DNA of 64,000 nucleotides from Sycobia sp. Sy_11 (GCA_018907035.1 JACCIC010000049.1:3229001-3293000), one strand, 5' to 3'; positions 13,346 to 24,714 are shown, counted from the stretch's first letter. Notes: generated by a model from the sequence alone, not told the origin. Numbers and translations: made by a program.

Positions 13346-13722
13346 AACTGCTGACAAAACTCGTAAGCTTCATTTGATATGCATTTGGCCTGTATAATAA
13401 TATGGAACTATTTGAAACCAACCGGATATATTTTCTCTCTCCCTCTTCATGTCAGATCCCAACACACAATTTCGGCCAATGAATTCGCTTCGTGCGCCCC
13501 ATCGAGGGTGTTGATTTCATTGAACCTGTCTTCTATGAATTTAATATACAAAACAAAATGATTTATCAGGCATCGGACGAGCAATCTGCTCTAACCACAA
13601 AAGCCGAAGGAACACCATGCAGCGCGTAAATGTATTTACGTGCTTACTTATCCTTGGTAAATCAGAGAATTTCAAAAACACGCGCATAGAATTACAATTA
13701 ATTGAAACGAGCACGATATTTA

Positions 13723-13857
13723 ATGTATTTTTTAACGCTTAATTTAATCTTCTATGCGTGTCAATGCAACCTTCCTCAAATTTTCGTATTTTTACCACCA
13801 CAAGATTTCGTTACCGTGCTTGAGCCGGGCGAATACATTCGCCGTAGGCCCGTCGAC
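13723..13857 (+). CDS. Candidate first exon of a small secreted protein
   Basis: ATG opens a frame starting MYFLTLNLIFYACQC, a short hydrophobic signal-peptide-like stretch, followed by NLPQIFVFLPPQDFVTVLEP and GEYIRRRPVD. A strong donor GACC|GTAAGA follows at about 13858 in phase 1, typical for signal-peptide exons. Read through, the frame stays open with several cysteines (ARACVCCREE) until it meets a (TA)n array at 14045. Initiation context is poor (T at -3). No partner exon was found, so this remains hypothetical. Confidence 0.28.
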
Positions 13858-14040
13858 CGTAAGAAATGTAACGAGGGTGTAAAAAACGACAAAATGATAG
13901 GGTATGCGCGCGCGTGCGTGTGCTGCAGAGAAGAAAGTAAAAGTGTCCCCGAAGGCCAGGACGCGCCGGCCGAAGCAGCCAAGCATAACAGCCGCTCTCT
14001 GCGCGCGTTTTTTTCACTCTTTTTCTTTTTTATAATATAT

Positions 14041-14044
<4 letters not shown>

Positions 14045-14091
<47 letters not shown>
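14045..14091. repeat. (TA)n microsatellite
   Basis: Pure array following a T-rich run. Confidence 0.95.
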
Positions 14092-14092
<1 letters not shown>

Positions 14093-14342
14093 CCGTTTAA
14101 ATAATAAAGAGTCGCCTTCTCGCAAGCGCGGTGTTAGCCAAGAGGAACACGAGCGAACCGCGCGGGTGTTGCTGCTGTCACTGCCGCTGCTGTTGCAGGA
14201 GGCCATCGCGGTTAACTCTCCTTTCGCGCGAGAGACTCGCGCCCCGTACTTTGTGTCGGTGAGACAGGGGTTTTTGGCGCGGTGGGGAGGGGGGGGGGTG
14301 CGCGTACGTACTTCCTCTCTCCCTCCTCACACTCCTCATTCG

Positions 14343-14400
14343 TCATCTTCTTTTTCTTCACCTTCTTCTTCTTCTTCTTCTTCTCCTTCTGCCTCCTCCC
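14343..14400. repeat. (TTC)n-rich tract
   Basis: TTC/TTCTCC triplet repeats next to a G-rich tract. Confidence 0.85.
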
Positions 14401-14734
14401 TTTAAATCAAGCGAGCCATAAACTCGGTGAGGTCGTAGCCCCCTTGTATAAGTATATATTATATATTGCATATGTATTATACGTCTTTTGCCGCGCGTGC
14501 AGGTGCGCGGGGCGCGCGCTTCCCAGCGATCGATCTGCTCGGAATGAAATGCTCAAGCGCCCACCGCGCGCCCCAGCTTCCGCCGTGTACTTTGGGCGTT
14601 ACACATGACTGGCGTTCTATGCGGCATTGGCGCGGGACGCATGATGTACGTATGTACAAGATCTGCGGTAGAGGGATCTCCCATTCATTTTTTCCTCTCT
14701 CTCGTGGATAGATAAAGAGCGAGAGAGATAGAGT

Positions 14735-14786
14735 GAGAGAGGGGGGGAGAGGAGGCGGAGAGAGAGAGAGAGAGCGAGAGAGACAT
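14735..14786. repeat. (GA)n-rich tract
   Basis: GA repeats with a G8 interruption. Confidence 0.9.
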
Positions 14787-15044
14787 GTGTTTCATTTTTA
14801 ATTTTGTAATTATAGATACAAAGAAGTAATAATGTACGAACAAAATACAAACATCCACTTAATACACGCATGCACGTAAAACTTATAATTAGCATAAGGG
14901 AGAAAACAGAATAAATAAACATACATTATAATACAAATTAGTGAAGCACGAGGTGGTGTCTTCTTATTGACAATTGAGATCTACTACGATAATGCCAGAT
15001 TACGGATTTCTACTGGAAGGTTATTTCAGAGGTGCGCATCTTAC

Positions 15045-15096
15045 TTGGAAGGAGCGGCAGTCTCAGACTGAATGTGGAGAGCAATGAGTTCTTTAC
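15045..15096 (-). CDS. Candidate 52-nt micro-exon
   Basis: On the minus strand a purine/pyrimidine repeat supplies a pyrimidine tract ending TTTCTCTTTCAG| at 15097, followed 52 nt later by a strong donor CCAA|GTAAGA. One frame reads KELIALHIQSETAAPS, which looks like protein; another (VKNSLLSTFSLRLPLLP) is also open. The first bases, GTAAAG, could instead act as a donor, making this a ratchet-like site. Its gene is unknown. Confidence 0.22.
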
Positions 15097-15099
15097 CTG

Positions 15100-15115
15100 A
15101 AAGAGAAAGAAAGAG

Positions 15116-15186
<71 letters not shown>
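15100..15186. repeat. (GAAA)n-(GA)n compound microsatellite
   Basis: AAGAGAAAG units passing into pure (GA)n. On the minus strand it forms the pyrimidine tract of the micro-exon candidate. Confidence 0.95.
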
Positions 15187-15311
15187 TGAGGGAGTCGGAG
15201 ACAGGGAGAGTGAGATGGGAAAAGGAAGGAGAGGAAAATGTATGCGAGTAATCGGCCGATCGAGGATGTGGCTCTGCAAGGAAGATGTTACCAAGTATAA
15301 TATAACATCCT

Positions 15312-15327
15312 GTACATATATATACAC

Positions 15328-15377
<50 letters not shown>

Positions 15378-15423
15378 GATATATATATATATCTATATAT
15401 ATATACACACATATATATATATT
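15312..15423. repeat. (TA)n-rich compound repeat
   Basis: Several (TA)n blocks broken by ATAGATAT, CACACAT and GTATAT. Confidence 0.9.
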
Positions 15424-15574
15424 TGCGATACACAATAGTACCATCCACGTGTTTTGTACGCCGAATATTGTTGCGGGTGAATATAGTTGTGCTTCGTGCG
15501 CGTCTTTGGGAGGTTACCGGGATGCCTGCAATATTCTTTCCAAGGAGGGGAGACATATATTAAATTGATGTATG

Positions 15575-15581
<7 letters not shown>

Positions 15582-15632
<51 letters not shown>
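15582..15632. repeat. (TA)n microsatellite
   Basis: About 25 units. Confidence 0.95.
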
Positions 15633-15636
<4 letters not shown>

Positions 15637-16464
15637 AATTATTATTTATGAACGTGATGGAATATTCTATTGTATGAATTCTCCATACTATTCTTCTTTA
15701 CAAATGAAGCATGCGTTCGACAGATAAATAATAAATAATTCAGAGAACAAATCTCTTTTTGCAAAAGGTAATATTACTTCTATTATATAAACTTTGCTTT
15801 AAGGTATAAATCTCTTCTGTAAATGTTGATAGTTAAATTAAACCTGTAGCAAATTTAACGTTTATAATTATTTGAAGAATAAAATCATCAGTTCAACAAG
15901 ATTTACTGAAAGATTCTGGCCATACCAATGTTTCATTTCATAATTAAAGTTTTGTTATAAGATATGAAAACATTCCATGACCAGGCGTAAAATAATATAA
16001 AAACGATGTGTATTCTTTAGGATAAATATCTTTTTATTTTGCAATGGCTATCGCGATAGAGCCTGGAAAATGTTACAGTAAAAATTGTATATCAGATTTC
16101 ATATTATACCATACGATTCTGAAACCTTATATTCATTCAACGAATTTATGTAAAAAGTCGCAGACGAATAAAACGTAACATTATTGTTTCTGCAGATGTC
16201 AGGCGTTTTTCGATTCTCCCGTCGTCCTGCGCATAATAATCATTATCTAGAGCTCCGTCAAAACTTACTTAAGTACATTTTTAATTAATTTAATTAAGTC
16301 TCGCAAACAACAGTATAACAAGTTTTCGCACTTTATCATCCCTTCTTCTATGATATATAGATTCCTGTTGGGGAGTACCAATCGCGTCTCTATCGATCCG
16401 TGTTCAAGACGTGCGTCCTGTTTTTTCTTTTCTATATTGTACCACTCTTATTATGAGTCATGGC

Positions 16465-16470
<6 letters not shown>

Positions 16471-16524
<54 letters not shown>
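16471..16524. repeat. (CT)n microsatellite
   Basis: Pure array of about 27 units. Confidence 0.95.
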
Positions 16525-16527
<3 letters not shown>

Positions 16528-16646
16528 CTTTCCATCTATCTCTCTCTGCTCGTTCCATGAAGGAGTGAGAATGGGTGGGCGCGAGTGAGAGAGAACGAGC
16601 AAGAGAAGAAATCTTACAATAAGAAGCTTCGTTGCTCTAACTAACA

Positions 16647-16675
16647 CCACCCTCTCTCTCTCTCTCTATCTCTCT
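16647..16675. repeat. (CT)n microsatellite
   Basis: Short array with one interruption. Confidence 0.9.
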
Positions 16676-16889
16676 TTTTGATTCGCGACGTGAAACGAAT
16701 TCGCGGCCGCGCGGAATCAATCGCCGATGTGCAACCTCGGAGAGATATATAAAGTGAGAGGATTGTGCAGGAACGTGGGTAGGAGTGAGGGGGGGGGTGT
16801 GAGGACTTTTCGCACATAAGAGGGTCGGTCGCACGCGCGCGCGGAAACATTATAGCACCGAGTCATCGGACGACCTCCTCCTCGTCATC

Positions 16890-16909
16890 TTTCTCTCTCT
16901 CTCCTCTCA

Positions 16910-16943
<34 letters not shown>
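16890..16943. repeat. (CT)n-rich tract
   Basis: Interrupted CT array. Confidence 0.9.
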
Positions 16944-16947
<4 letters not shown>

Positions 16948-19361
16948 TTCCGCGCTCACGCGCCATCACCAGCAATCTTGCGAGCGCGCGCGATAGGTCG
17001 CGCGGAAACTCATCGCGCGCCCGAGTCGAGCGCGCGTCTTGCGGTCGCGCAGTCACGTACTTCGCTCCTCCCCTCCAACCACTTTTTTCCTCTTTTTATC
17101 GCCCCTTCTCACTCTCCTCTATCTCTATATCTATCTTGGCTCCTTTGCCTCCGTATATATATACTTATAAATTCTTCGCGTATTGCGGCTCTCATCCTCT
17201 CCCCGCGCCTCGTGTAATCTAGTCGCGCACGCGCGCTGCTCTACGCTTCCCGCTATAAACACAACCCTTCTCGGCGAGCTTCTTAGTTTTTCTGTCTCTT
17301 CCTTCCTTCTGTACACTCCACGAGTGTCGTCTTCTCTCTGTCTTTCTCGTTGTCCGCCCGCCTGCCTGTACTTCTTTTTCTTGTGGTTGGGGATCTAACT
17401 TGACTATTCCTCGGCATATTCGCGAATTTCATTTTTTCCCCTTTTTTAGAAGCCTGAGCATCGGGAAACGAAATCGGGTGAGGGGGGGGGGTTCAGCGAA
17501 ACGAAGCTCGTATGCATATATCCCTCTCTTTTATCCTCTTTTTATCTCTAATCACTTTTCTTTTAATTACATTTTTTAATTCAGTTTATAAAATCAAACC
17601 CTCTCTGGTCAATTAAGATAAATGAACGGATTGGAAATTAGGTTTAATTATTTTAGTATATTTTATTGCCTGCACGATAGAGCGATTGCAGGAAACTCCG
17701 TATTTATGATGCTGCCTTTAATCATGATAATTGTAGTTTTATGAATCGTGCGCGTTTAAGCGAAGTAACTGTTTTTTACTAGCATTTAATTGTTATTCGT
17801 TTAGTAATGCTAAAAAAGAAAATGAAGTTTTTATACGCAGTCGAAGAAATTTCGTAATTGATGTATTCAAACTTAAATTACGTCGTAAAATAAAAACTAT
17901 ACTCTACAATCATTCGTGAAAGCAAATATATCTTACTTTTTACGCGGAACAATCGCTGTAAACGATTTTTTTTCGTAAGATACGACCGATAGCGTTTGGA
18001 CACGACTATACTCTTTGTCGCGGGACAGTAAGCGCGCTTTGCGTACTACTCGTATATACGACAGTTGCGCCCAATCTACGATTATGGACGCCACGCGAAG
18101 TTACTTGCATTGCTTAGAATTCCGCGTTAACGATTAATTTGAGGACTAATTAATTTTCCACAAGGATGATCTGCTTTCACGTCGAAGCCGCCTATAATAA
18201 TTAGAACTTGTATATTGCTCGTGTATACACAGTATAGTACTGTCAAAAGATTGTACTCGCGTATCTTTGGGCATTATTTTCTATATATATATATACTGAA
18301 AAAAATTCCAGACAAAACGAAACGAGCTATCATTATCAATCTTGCGTCTAAGATGGAGACTGAAAATATTGTTACCGAATCTCTGTATCTGCCTTGTACA
18401 GCTTTTTATAATCGCTTCGGCTCATAATCCGGGACCGACCATGTAATAATTGAGGATTGACATATATATATAAGTAGAATTTGATTCCTTTTCGGTATAA
18501 CACGCATACTCGCGCTTATCCTGCTGCACGCCCGAGCAGGCAACGCGGCGATCAGACGAGGCTCATTTTTCGATCCATCCTCGTTCCTCTCGCGGCCGGG
18601 CGTTCATCTCCCTCTCGTCCTACATATATACAATACAATATATACATATAGGTATAATACGTATATTATGTGTATACAGAATCCATCCTCTTCGCCTTCT
18701 TTCCTCTCTTCGTATCTTCTTCCCTGTCCCTTTAACTTTCTCTTTTGTGCTCGCTATCCGAGCCAGCTTCCCCACGGCTGTTACTTACGTATGTATATAA
18801 GATATATATAATGCGACATCGTATGGCTTTATGGAAGCGCACCTCTTCAGTCGTTCTCCTCGCCGCGTTCATATGTTGTATTATATTCTAACGAGTATTC
18901 CGATGTCCAGGCTCTGCTTCTCCCGCTTGGCTTACAGTTTCTACCCTCGTCGTTTTTTGCCCCTACGACGCGCATTAATAAATTGATCTTCTCACGAATT
19001 AATAAGCCTGCTCGTGGCATATGATGAATTTTATGTAGTAATATTAACGGCCGGCTATATTTATTCCTGTTTTTCATCGGTAGGAATCCTGTTCGATGAG
19101 AGCAATTACCGATGGACAAGAGTTATCCAGGACGGATTATTAAAACGTGAGCCTTCGCTTGGCTCGGTGATTCATTCTAATGCTTAACTGTTTGACATCG
19201 TCCATAATTGATTTGGTACTTATACAGTTCACAACTACAGGTTCTGCAAAAAGGAAACATCTTCGACTTTATCAACAACTTTTTAATTCTGACTGTATAC
19301 ATTCATTATGGGACAGGTAATAATACGGCCACGATACGTTTATCATAATGAACTACACACG

Positions 19362-19397
19362 CACACGCGCACGCACACGCGCGCGCGCGCGCACACA
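19362..19397. repeat. (CA)n-(CG)n tract
   Basis: ACACGC units passing into pure CG alternation; potential left-handed (Z) DNA. Confidence 0.85.
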
Positions 19398-19888
19398 GAT
19401 CCTCTTCTCGGCAATACTTTCGAGTTATCTGTCGATTTATCGGGACAAAATGTGAGAAAGATTGTCCATGTAAGATCGCGTTTCTCGCAACGCTTGGTTT
19501 TTTTTTCGGTACTACTTCTTCCCGCGCGCATATTCTAACTAACCCGTTCGAACCCGAGGGGAGGTAGGGCGGAGAAGATCAACCGCAAATAAGCACAAAT
19601 AAAGAGGCTGTCGGGAAAGAATCATCGGTGTATACGACTGACGGTAGTCATCCCCCGATATTTTCAGCCTTATTAAAGCGAGGTAGAGGGAGAGGGCGCG
19701 AGAGGTTATTCCTGATACCAGAAGTGGGAGAAAATAGGAGGAGAATGAGTCACGAAGAGCATAGTTATGGTGCGCGCATATATATTCTTATATATGCACC
19801 CGAGTTTTACCCCGGGGTGAAAGAAAAGAGAGGCCCCGAGGAGCTGATGTACTACCTGATGGTTATACATGGTTATACTATAGATACT

Positions 19889-19890
<2 letters not shown>

Positions 19891-19941
<51 letters not shown>
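19891..19941. repeat. (TA)n microsatellite
   Basis: About 25 units. Confidence 0.95.
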
Positions 19942-19945
<4 letters not shown>

Positions 19946-20368
19946 CACGCACTACAGTACGGTCAGCGGGAAATCGCAATTCCTTGACCCTCATAGGAGA
20001 TGTGGCTGAGCTCTGTTTCTCCCCGGTTCGCTACACCCTTCGCTTCGTTTCATACTCGTGGCACATTTGACTCGTTCTTCATCTTCGTCTTCTTCTCCTT
20101 CTTCCCATCTTCATCCACAAGCGGAACGATATAATACGTATATAAACAAAACAAAAGTAATATAAGTATACGCGGGCGGCCGTTATTAATTGTGTCCACC
20201 AACATCGGGTACGCGATTCAGAGATGCGAGCGAGAGGGAGAGAGAACGGAGCCGAAGTGAACGACGCGTCGCGACGTCTCGTGTCACATTATTTATACAT
20301 ATAACATTGCGGATAAAGCAATAATAATACATGTACGAAGGTATATGCAAGCTGTATTTTAAACGTCA

Positions 20369-20369
<1 letters not shown>

Positions 20370-20425
<56 letters not shown>

Positions 20426-20426
20426 T
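20370..20426. repeat. (TA)n microsatellite, left of the 95-codon ORF
   Basis: Near-pure array ending two bases before an ATG. Confidence 0.95.
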
Positions 20427-20714
20427 ATGCTTCGCGTGCGAACTTCAGTGGCGAGCTTCGTATTATACATCATTTTATTATCTACGATCTCTTTGCGCGA
20501 GTTATGGAGCTCTTGGTACATTGGTTTAATGAAGATCAGTGGAATGACGCGGCATCCCGAAGTTCATACGCTCTCCTCTTCGGTAACCCAACTGTTTCAG
20601 CAAGGCGCTGTACATAGATGTAGCGTGACGCGTGATATATTTTTTGCAGTAACAGGTCTCAGTACTAGCTATCCTAGCTATAACACAGGCACGTGTGCAT
20701 ATGTACTAGAGTAG
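20427..20714 (+). CDS. Candidate 95-residue protein ORF between two (TA)n arrays
   Basis: A complete ATG-to-TAG frame fills almost all of the unique DNA between (TA)n arrays at 20370-20428 and 20719-20779. It begins MLRVRTSVASFVLYIILLST, which looks like a signal peptide or signal anchor, then continues with a mixed, non-repetitive sequence (HTLSSSVTQLFQQGAVHRCS). No AATAAA or clear splice site lies close by. ORFs of this length also arise by chance in this window, so support is weak. Confidence 0.22.
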   Translation: MLRVRTSVASFVLYIILLSTISLRELWSSWYIGLMKISGMTRHPEVHTLSSSVTQLFQQGAVHRCSVTRDIFFAVTGLSTSYPSYNTGTCAYVLE

Positions 20715-20715
20715 T

Positions 20716-20718
<3 letters not shown>

Positions 20719-20779
<61 letters not shown>
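20719..20779. repeat. (TA)n microsatellite, right of the 95-codon ORF
   Basis: About 30 units, starting a few bases after the TAG. Confidence 0.95.
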
Positions 20780-20781
<2 letters not shown>

Positions 20782-20939
20782 ATGAATCGAAAATGTGCCC
20801 AACGCAGATTTATTATATATAGACATGAAATGCTTGAGCTACACTCTGTAATTCAAGGGTGTATAAATGTTTAACGATATCTCTCTCTTTCTCTCAATCT
20901 AATAATCTTTAAATTTCTCTTTCTATCTCTCGCTCTGCA

Positions 20940-20983
20940 GTTCATTTTATACAAACTACACGTTCATTTTATATAAACTACAT
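20940..20983. repeat. 22-bp tandem duplication
   Basis: Two copies of GTTCATTTTATA(C/T)AAACTACA differing at two bases, beside a (GA)n array. Confidence 0.85.
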
Positions 20984-21005
20984 TTATCGGAGCGCTGCCC
21001 GCCAG

Positions 21006-21006
<1 letters not shown>

Positions 21007-21059
<53 letters not shown>
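21007..21059. repeat. (GA)n microsatellite
   Basis: About 25 units. Confidence 0.95.
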
Positions 21060-21063
<4 letters not shown>

Positions 21064-22161
21064 GTGCGAGTGCTATTATGTTAGGCCAAAAAGTATATTC
21101 ATACGCGTGCGATGCATCTCGCGAACGCTTGATGCGCGAAAGTACGAAAAAAAGGCTGGGATATATAAGATGCGTGCGCCTAATAATCCCGTCTCCCTCG
21201 TAATTATTCAAACGCCATACGAGACTGGTGTATCGCGCGCGCGTTTCACCGATGCGTTTACGATGTGGGGGGGGGGGGCGAGGCAGGAGTTTCTTCTGAT
21301 TTCACGAATCATCAATTCAGTCGAGAACGATGTTATAATTATGTATAAATAAAGTTCCAAATTAATTGCTGATTTTAATTGTAGTCTCATTATCTTGTTC
21401 TTTTATTCTTTGAGGAAAAAATTTGCACTTATGATTATCGTAAGATAATAGTGTTCAGAGCTAGTTTTAGAAGCCGGTTAAATTCAATCTATCAGACAAT
21501 ACTAATTAATACTTTTTCAAGTATAGTTAGCAGAAGAGCAAGTATATTAGAATTGTTATGATACTCTTAAACGAATCCATTTAATTACAAACTGTAATTA
21601 TAAACTCAAATGAGACTAAAATTTAAATATCTTTACGAGGGCACATTAACAGCTGGCACGCATTGTTTGCGCAACGGCACGCAACAAAAAATACCGCGGG
21701 ACTTAGTTAATTATTCATCACTGCGATTCATTGACCGTAAACAATTCGTTTCTTTCGTCGTATATTTCAGCCGTTAATGAATCACGGTCTCTCCGTGTTT
21801 GTATTTGTATATATATATATAAATATAAATAAACTGCTGTTAACGTTCTCGATCCTGTAAAATTTTTCAATGTAAATTCGCCTAACGTCTCGACAACATA
21901 AATCAGCCGAGTCGATCATATAAATGCGCTCGAACGCAAGGGGAAACTTGTACGGAAATCTGACTTTTGCCATTTAAATAGTATAATATAAATACGCGCG
22001 CACACGCGGACACGCGCATGCGTTTCGCAGGAAGACCGCCACAGTGGCCAAAAGGCCCACGACGTGGTTTACATGCAAATTTAACCTATCGCCTCCTCTC
22101 CTCCCCTCTCTTTCTTAACTACTGGAATAGCCGGATGTCGTACACGACGACCGCGGTCCCG

Positions 22162-22386
22162 TTACTTCCTGTCCGTTCGCACCTCCCGGTATCCCGGCAT
22201 ACAGTGCGGCCATTGTGAGCGCCCGTTCGTTTGCGTGTATGTGTGCACGCGCGTTCGAATGCGATTCTCTAAAGATAATAACGCTATATATGCCCTCTTT
22301 TGTAGCAGAGACATCTGCCGTATCGGTCGTGTGCAAGTCGACACACTCTGTACAGAGCCAGAAGCATCGAAGGAGTTATTATGTAC
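22162..22386 (-). CDS. Exon 2 of the candidate small two-exon gene
   Basis: From the acceptor CCATTTTCAG| the frame continues 74 codons (VHNNSFDASGSVQSVSTCTR at the start, YREVRTDRK at the end) to TAA at 22164-22162, giving a 105-residue protein with exon 1. The composition is Ser/Arg-rich and without repeats. No AATAAA was seen within about 160 bp downstream. It is hypothetical. Confidence 0.3.
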   Translation of the reverse strand, partial: VHNNSFDASGSVQSVSTCTRPIRQMSLLQKRAYIALLSLENRIRTRVHTYTQTNGRSQWPHCMPGYREVRTDRK

Positions 22387-22510
22387 CTGAAAATGGAACG
22401 ACTTTAATTCATGGCTTAAATTGCGCCGACTGCGTGAGCCCACGATAAGCTTCTCTCGAGTACTTTATAGTTTCTTTACTCATCCCTCGCCTTAAATCAC
22501 TCGTTCTTAC

Positions 22511-22603
22511 AAATTTTGCTGTCTCGCTGACGGCGGTAGCCCCATTTGCCAATGGAAATGTGAACATGTGAAAAAGTCCCGTTTTTATCATGGTATTTTG
22601 CAT
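22511..22603 (-). CDS. Exon 1 of a candidate small two-exon gene
   Basis: ATG at 22603 opens 31 codons ending in a strong donor TTT|GTAAGA in phase 0. The peptide starts MQNTMIKTGLFHMFTFPLAN and has a modest hydrophobic stretch with Ala-x-Ala after it, so a weak signal peptide is possible. The intron to the next exon would be 124 bp, a typical size for insects, and ends CCATTTTCAG. The exact phase match and good splice sites are the evidence; the product matches nothing I know. Confidence 0.3.
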
Positions 22604-23261
22604 ATATTTAGCGCCATCATGAAAGGCTGCGCGCCATTTGCTTTTTATATACAGAGACAGTGGCTGCAGATGCTAATTTAACATTCCAAAAGAAAAATCA
22701 AATCCTATAATTATTTGAAGTGAACATTGCGAATTTCTTGCGTTTCGTTTTTGATTTCAGTTTTGATTAGTACTGTAGATGAAAATTTATCGTTTAGAAA
22801 CCACGATTACATGCGTGTTTCGTACTGAGAAAAATTTTTTTACCCTGCTAAATTTTCATGCGAGATTTAATTGGACTTTGTAAAAATTTTTCTTTCAACA
22901 AAGAATAAAGCTTGACGTAATTTCGTTGTTCTATAAGTTTGACACAATTTTTATACGGCAAGCAGAAAGACACTTTATTTTCTACGTTGAACTCTCAATG
23001 CAGTCCATTCAAAATGACACGCTTTACATCTTTCCATGCAGCTTTTATCGAAATAAAGGAAAAATCATCGAGTCGCTTATTGCGCTCTGATAGAATTGTT
23101 AATCGAGTAGTAATGTATTATAACACAATTACTTTCTTAAAGATTAGTTCTTTATTTTATCTATACCCTTCTTGGCCCGAGCATTTTCGAGAACATTAAA
23201 CTCTTCAAAGTGCTCAGGTACTTATGTATAAATATATATTTAATACGGAGAGAGAGGGGGG

Positions 23262-23297
<36 letters not shown>

Positions 23298-23818
23298 CGG
23301 AGCTTTAGCTCGAATGACAGTATGAATGAAATATGGAATTCTGATGGTCTCGTCTATCCCATTATACTGCAGACATGAAATAGCACCGGATATCGGTTTA
23401 CATTTTAGGCGAATCCTTCTTCGTATATCATTCTTCTTATTCAAGTATCGATCGGAAAAATTACAAAGAAATGTTGTAATAAATGGGAGATCATTTGGGT
23501 TACTTTTCCTACAAAACTCGTATCTGTGAAGCACGGCTCAAGCGCAAACTGTGAAATAAATCAAGGAATGAATGAAGTGCGGTAAAATTTGAAATTCAGA
23601 GCCACCATGCTGATAATATCGTTGATTTAGATTACTGTTAGTCGATAGTATTGAAGGGGAATCTTTTAACGAATGTCTCACTTGTCACATAGCTTACTTC
23701 TGTATTTTTTATTCGAACAAATTATTCAGACGGCTAGCGGGAATTTTCAGAATAAGAGCGATTGAATATAAAACATTGCGTGTTTAAAATATCTATTCAT
23801 ATCAAAATTAACTAAAGA
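22604..23818. other. AT-rich gene-free stretch
   Basis: Two GCCAT words at 22613 and 22632 sit just upstream (minus strand) of the two-exon candidate. (GA)n at 23249. No other signal. Confidence 0.45.
23249..23295. repeat. (GA)n microsatellite
   Basis: With an internal G8 run. Confidence 0.95.
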
Positions 23819-23910
23819 ATGTGGAGAAAAGCATCAATATTTTTTTTGTCTGTTCACTATTTATTTTATACAGTCTATGCTCCTAAATTACTCCAATGTA
23901 ATGAAGGTAA
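23819..23910 (+). CDS. Candidate signal-peptide exon
   Basis: ATG starts MWRKASIFFLSVHYLFYTVY then APKLLQCNEG, a good signal-peptide shape with a likely cleavage after Tyr-Ala. A moderate donor GAAG|GTAAAC at about 23911 would be phase 1. Unspliced, the frame runs to 24076 (85 residues). It lies in AT-rich DNA about 0.5 kb from the 3' end of the opposite-strand cysteine-rich gene, leaving little obvious room for further exons, although they could lie beyond it. Confidence 0.2.
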
Positions 23911-24228
23911 ACATAAGCTATCTCACACACAAACATACAGATATATAGAAAAAAACTACGAATTTTTCATTCTAGGAGAGATTTACTTTATAATAAATGA
24001 CACGCGCACTGTAACAGAATTGTACATAAATTTATTTATAACAAGGACGTTCAAATATCTCAGGCACTGTTATTAACTTATTCTATATAAACAGCAATGA
24101 AAAACATAACTTATGACAGTTGAAAACAGTACCTGATTACTATACACACTTTATGGTACAACATATTATTTAAATTCATAACATCAACTTTACCCACATG
24201 TAATATATTTCGTATTAAGTAAAGAAGC

Positions 24229-24234
24229 TTTATT
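24229..24234 (-). terminator. Candidate polyadenylation signal AATAAA
   Basis: AATAAA on the minus strand lies about 320 nt past the stop of the terminal exon at 24554. Its spacing fits a short 3'UTR. The motif alone is common in AT-rich DNA. Confidence 0.35.
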
Positions 24235-24553
24235 CTTATGCTATTTTTACGTTTCGATGAAATAACGGCACGACTTGGTGTACACGATTGTATTACTTTT
24301 ATCCTATTACCTTAATGTTTGTGGGATGCGCTAATGGAACGAGTGGACATAATTTGGGTAAAACGCAACGGCTCGTGGCTGCGAGAAGCTAGAGTTGTTG
24401 GCGCAAACGACGACGTGAGTAGGTGCATTTTTTGATAGCGACAACTGGACGAGTGAAAAAAAAATACGAATCCAAGCGGACGAAGAGGGCCGTCCCTGCA
24501 TTTCCGCCATTTTCGCGTTGATCCGGCCCAGCTCTTCCATTCACGAGCGGATT

Positions 24554-24714
24554 TCACTCGTCGTCCACGTACCTACGAGTCAAGTCGTACTCGAACGGCA
24601 CGCAGTAGGGACGCTCGCGCGGCCTGCTCCTCAGTGTGTCGTATCGCTCCCACTTCGTTTTGTAGTAGACGCCAAAGTCGCACTCTGGCCAGGGCGTGGT
24701 GAAGCAGGCCTTGC
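24554..24714 (-). CDS. Terminal coding exon of a cysteine-rich protein gene
   Basis: After the acceptor CATCCACCTCACAG| the exon completes a phase-1 codon from the previous exon and stays open for 52 sense codons before TGA at 24556-24554. The product begins GKACFTTPWPECDFGVYY and ends PYCVPFEYDLTRRYVDDE. Three cysteines and many aromatic and charged residues give it a clear protein character. It is too short to stand out as an ORF; it was found by following the donor at 25622. Cysteine-rich proteins with Pro/Trp-Pro motifs are common among insect testis/sperm proteins, but I cannot assign this one to a named family. Confidence 0.65.

Larger units (their letters stand above)
9030..13722. other. 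Gene-poor stretch
   Basis: AT-rich, with repeats at 10399 (A-rich), 10745, 10830, 11369 and a GA-rich tract at 13111-13345. A slightly GC-richer island at about 12484-12660 may be a decayed element. An ATG frame at 12305 (MEEINVNFNGPWTKIEEQ) is too short to call. Confidence 0.5.
14092..20369. other. Repeat-rich stretch without a supported gene
   Basis: CpG-rich patches at about 14100-14660, 16690-17400 and 19360-19800 alternate with (GA)n, (CT)n, (TTC)n and (TA)n arrays. Apart from the micro-exon candidate at 15045, no exon with convincing borders was seen. 17400-18500 is plain AT-rich DNA. Confidence 0.5.
20780..22161. other. Gene-free stretch
   Basis: Holds the 22-bp tandem duplication at 20940, (GA)n at 21007 and a G11 run near 21267. 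Nothing else recognised. Confidence 0.5.

Noticed and set aside
15010..15568. Frames of 117-171 codons on both strands
   Set aside because: Mostly (GA)n and (TA)n translations; only the 52-nt micro-exon candidate is kept.
19545..19570. GTTCGAACCC resembling a tRNA B box
   Set aside because: No A box, anticodon arm or acceptor pairing around it.
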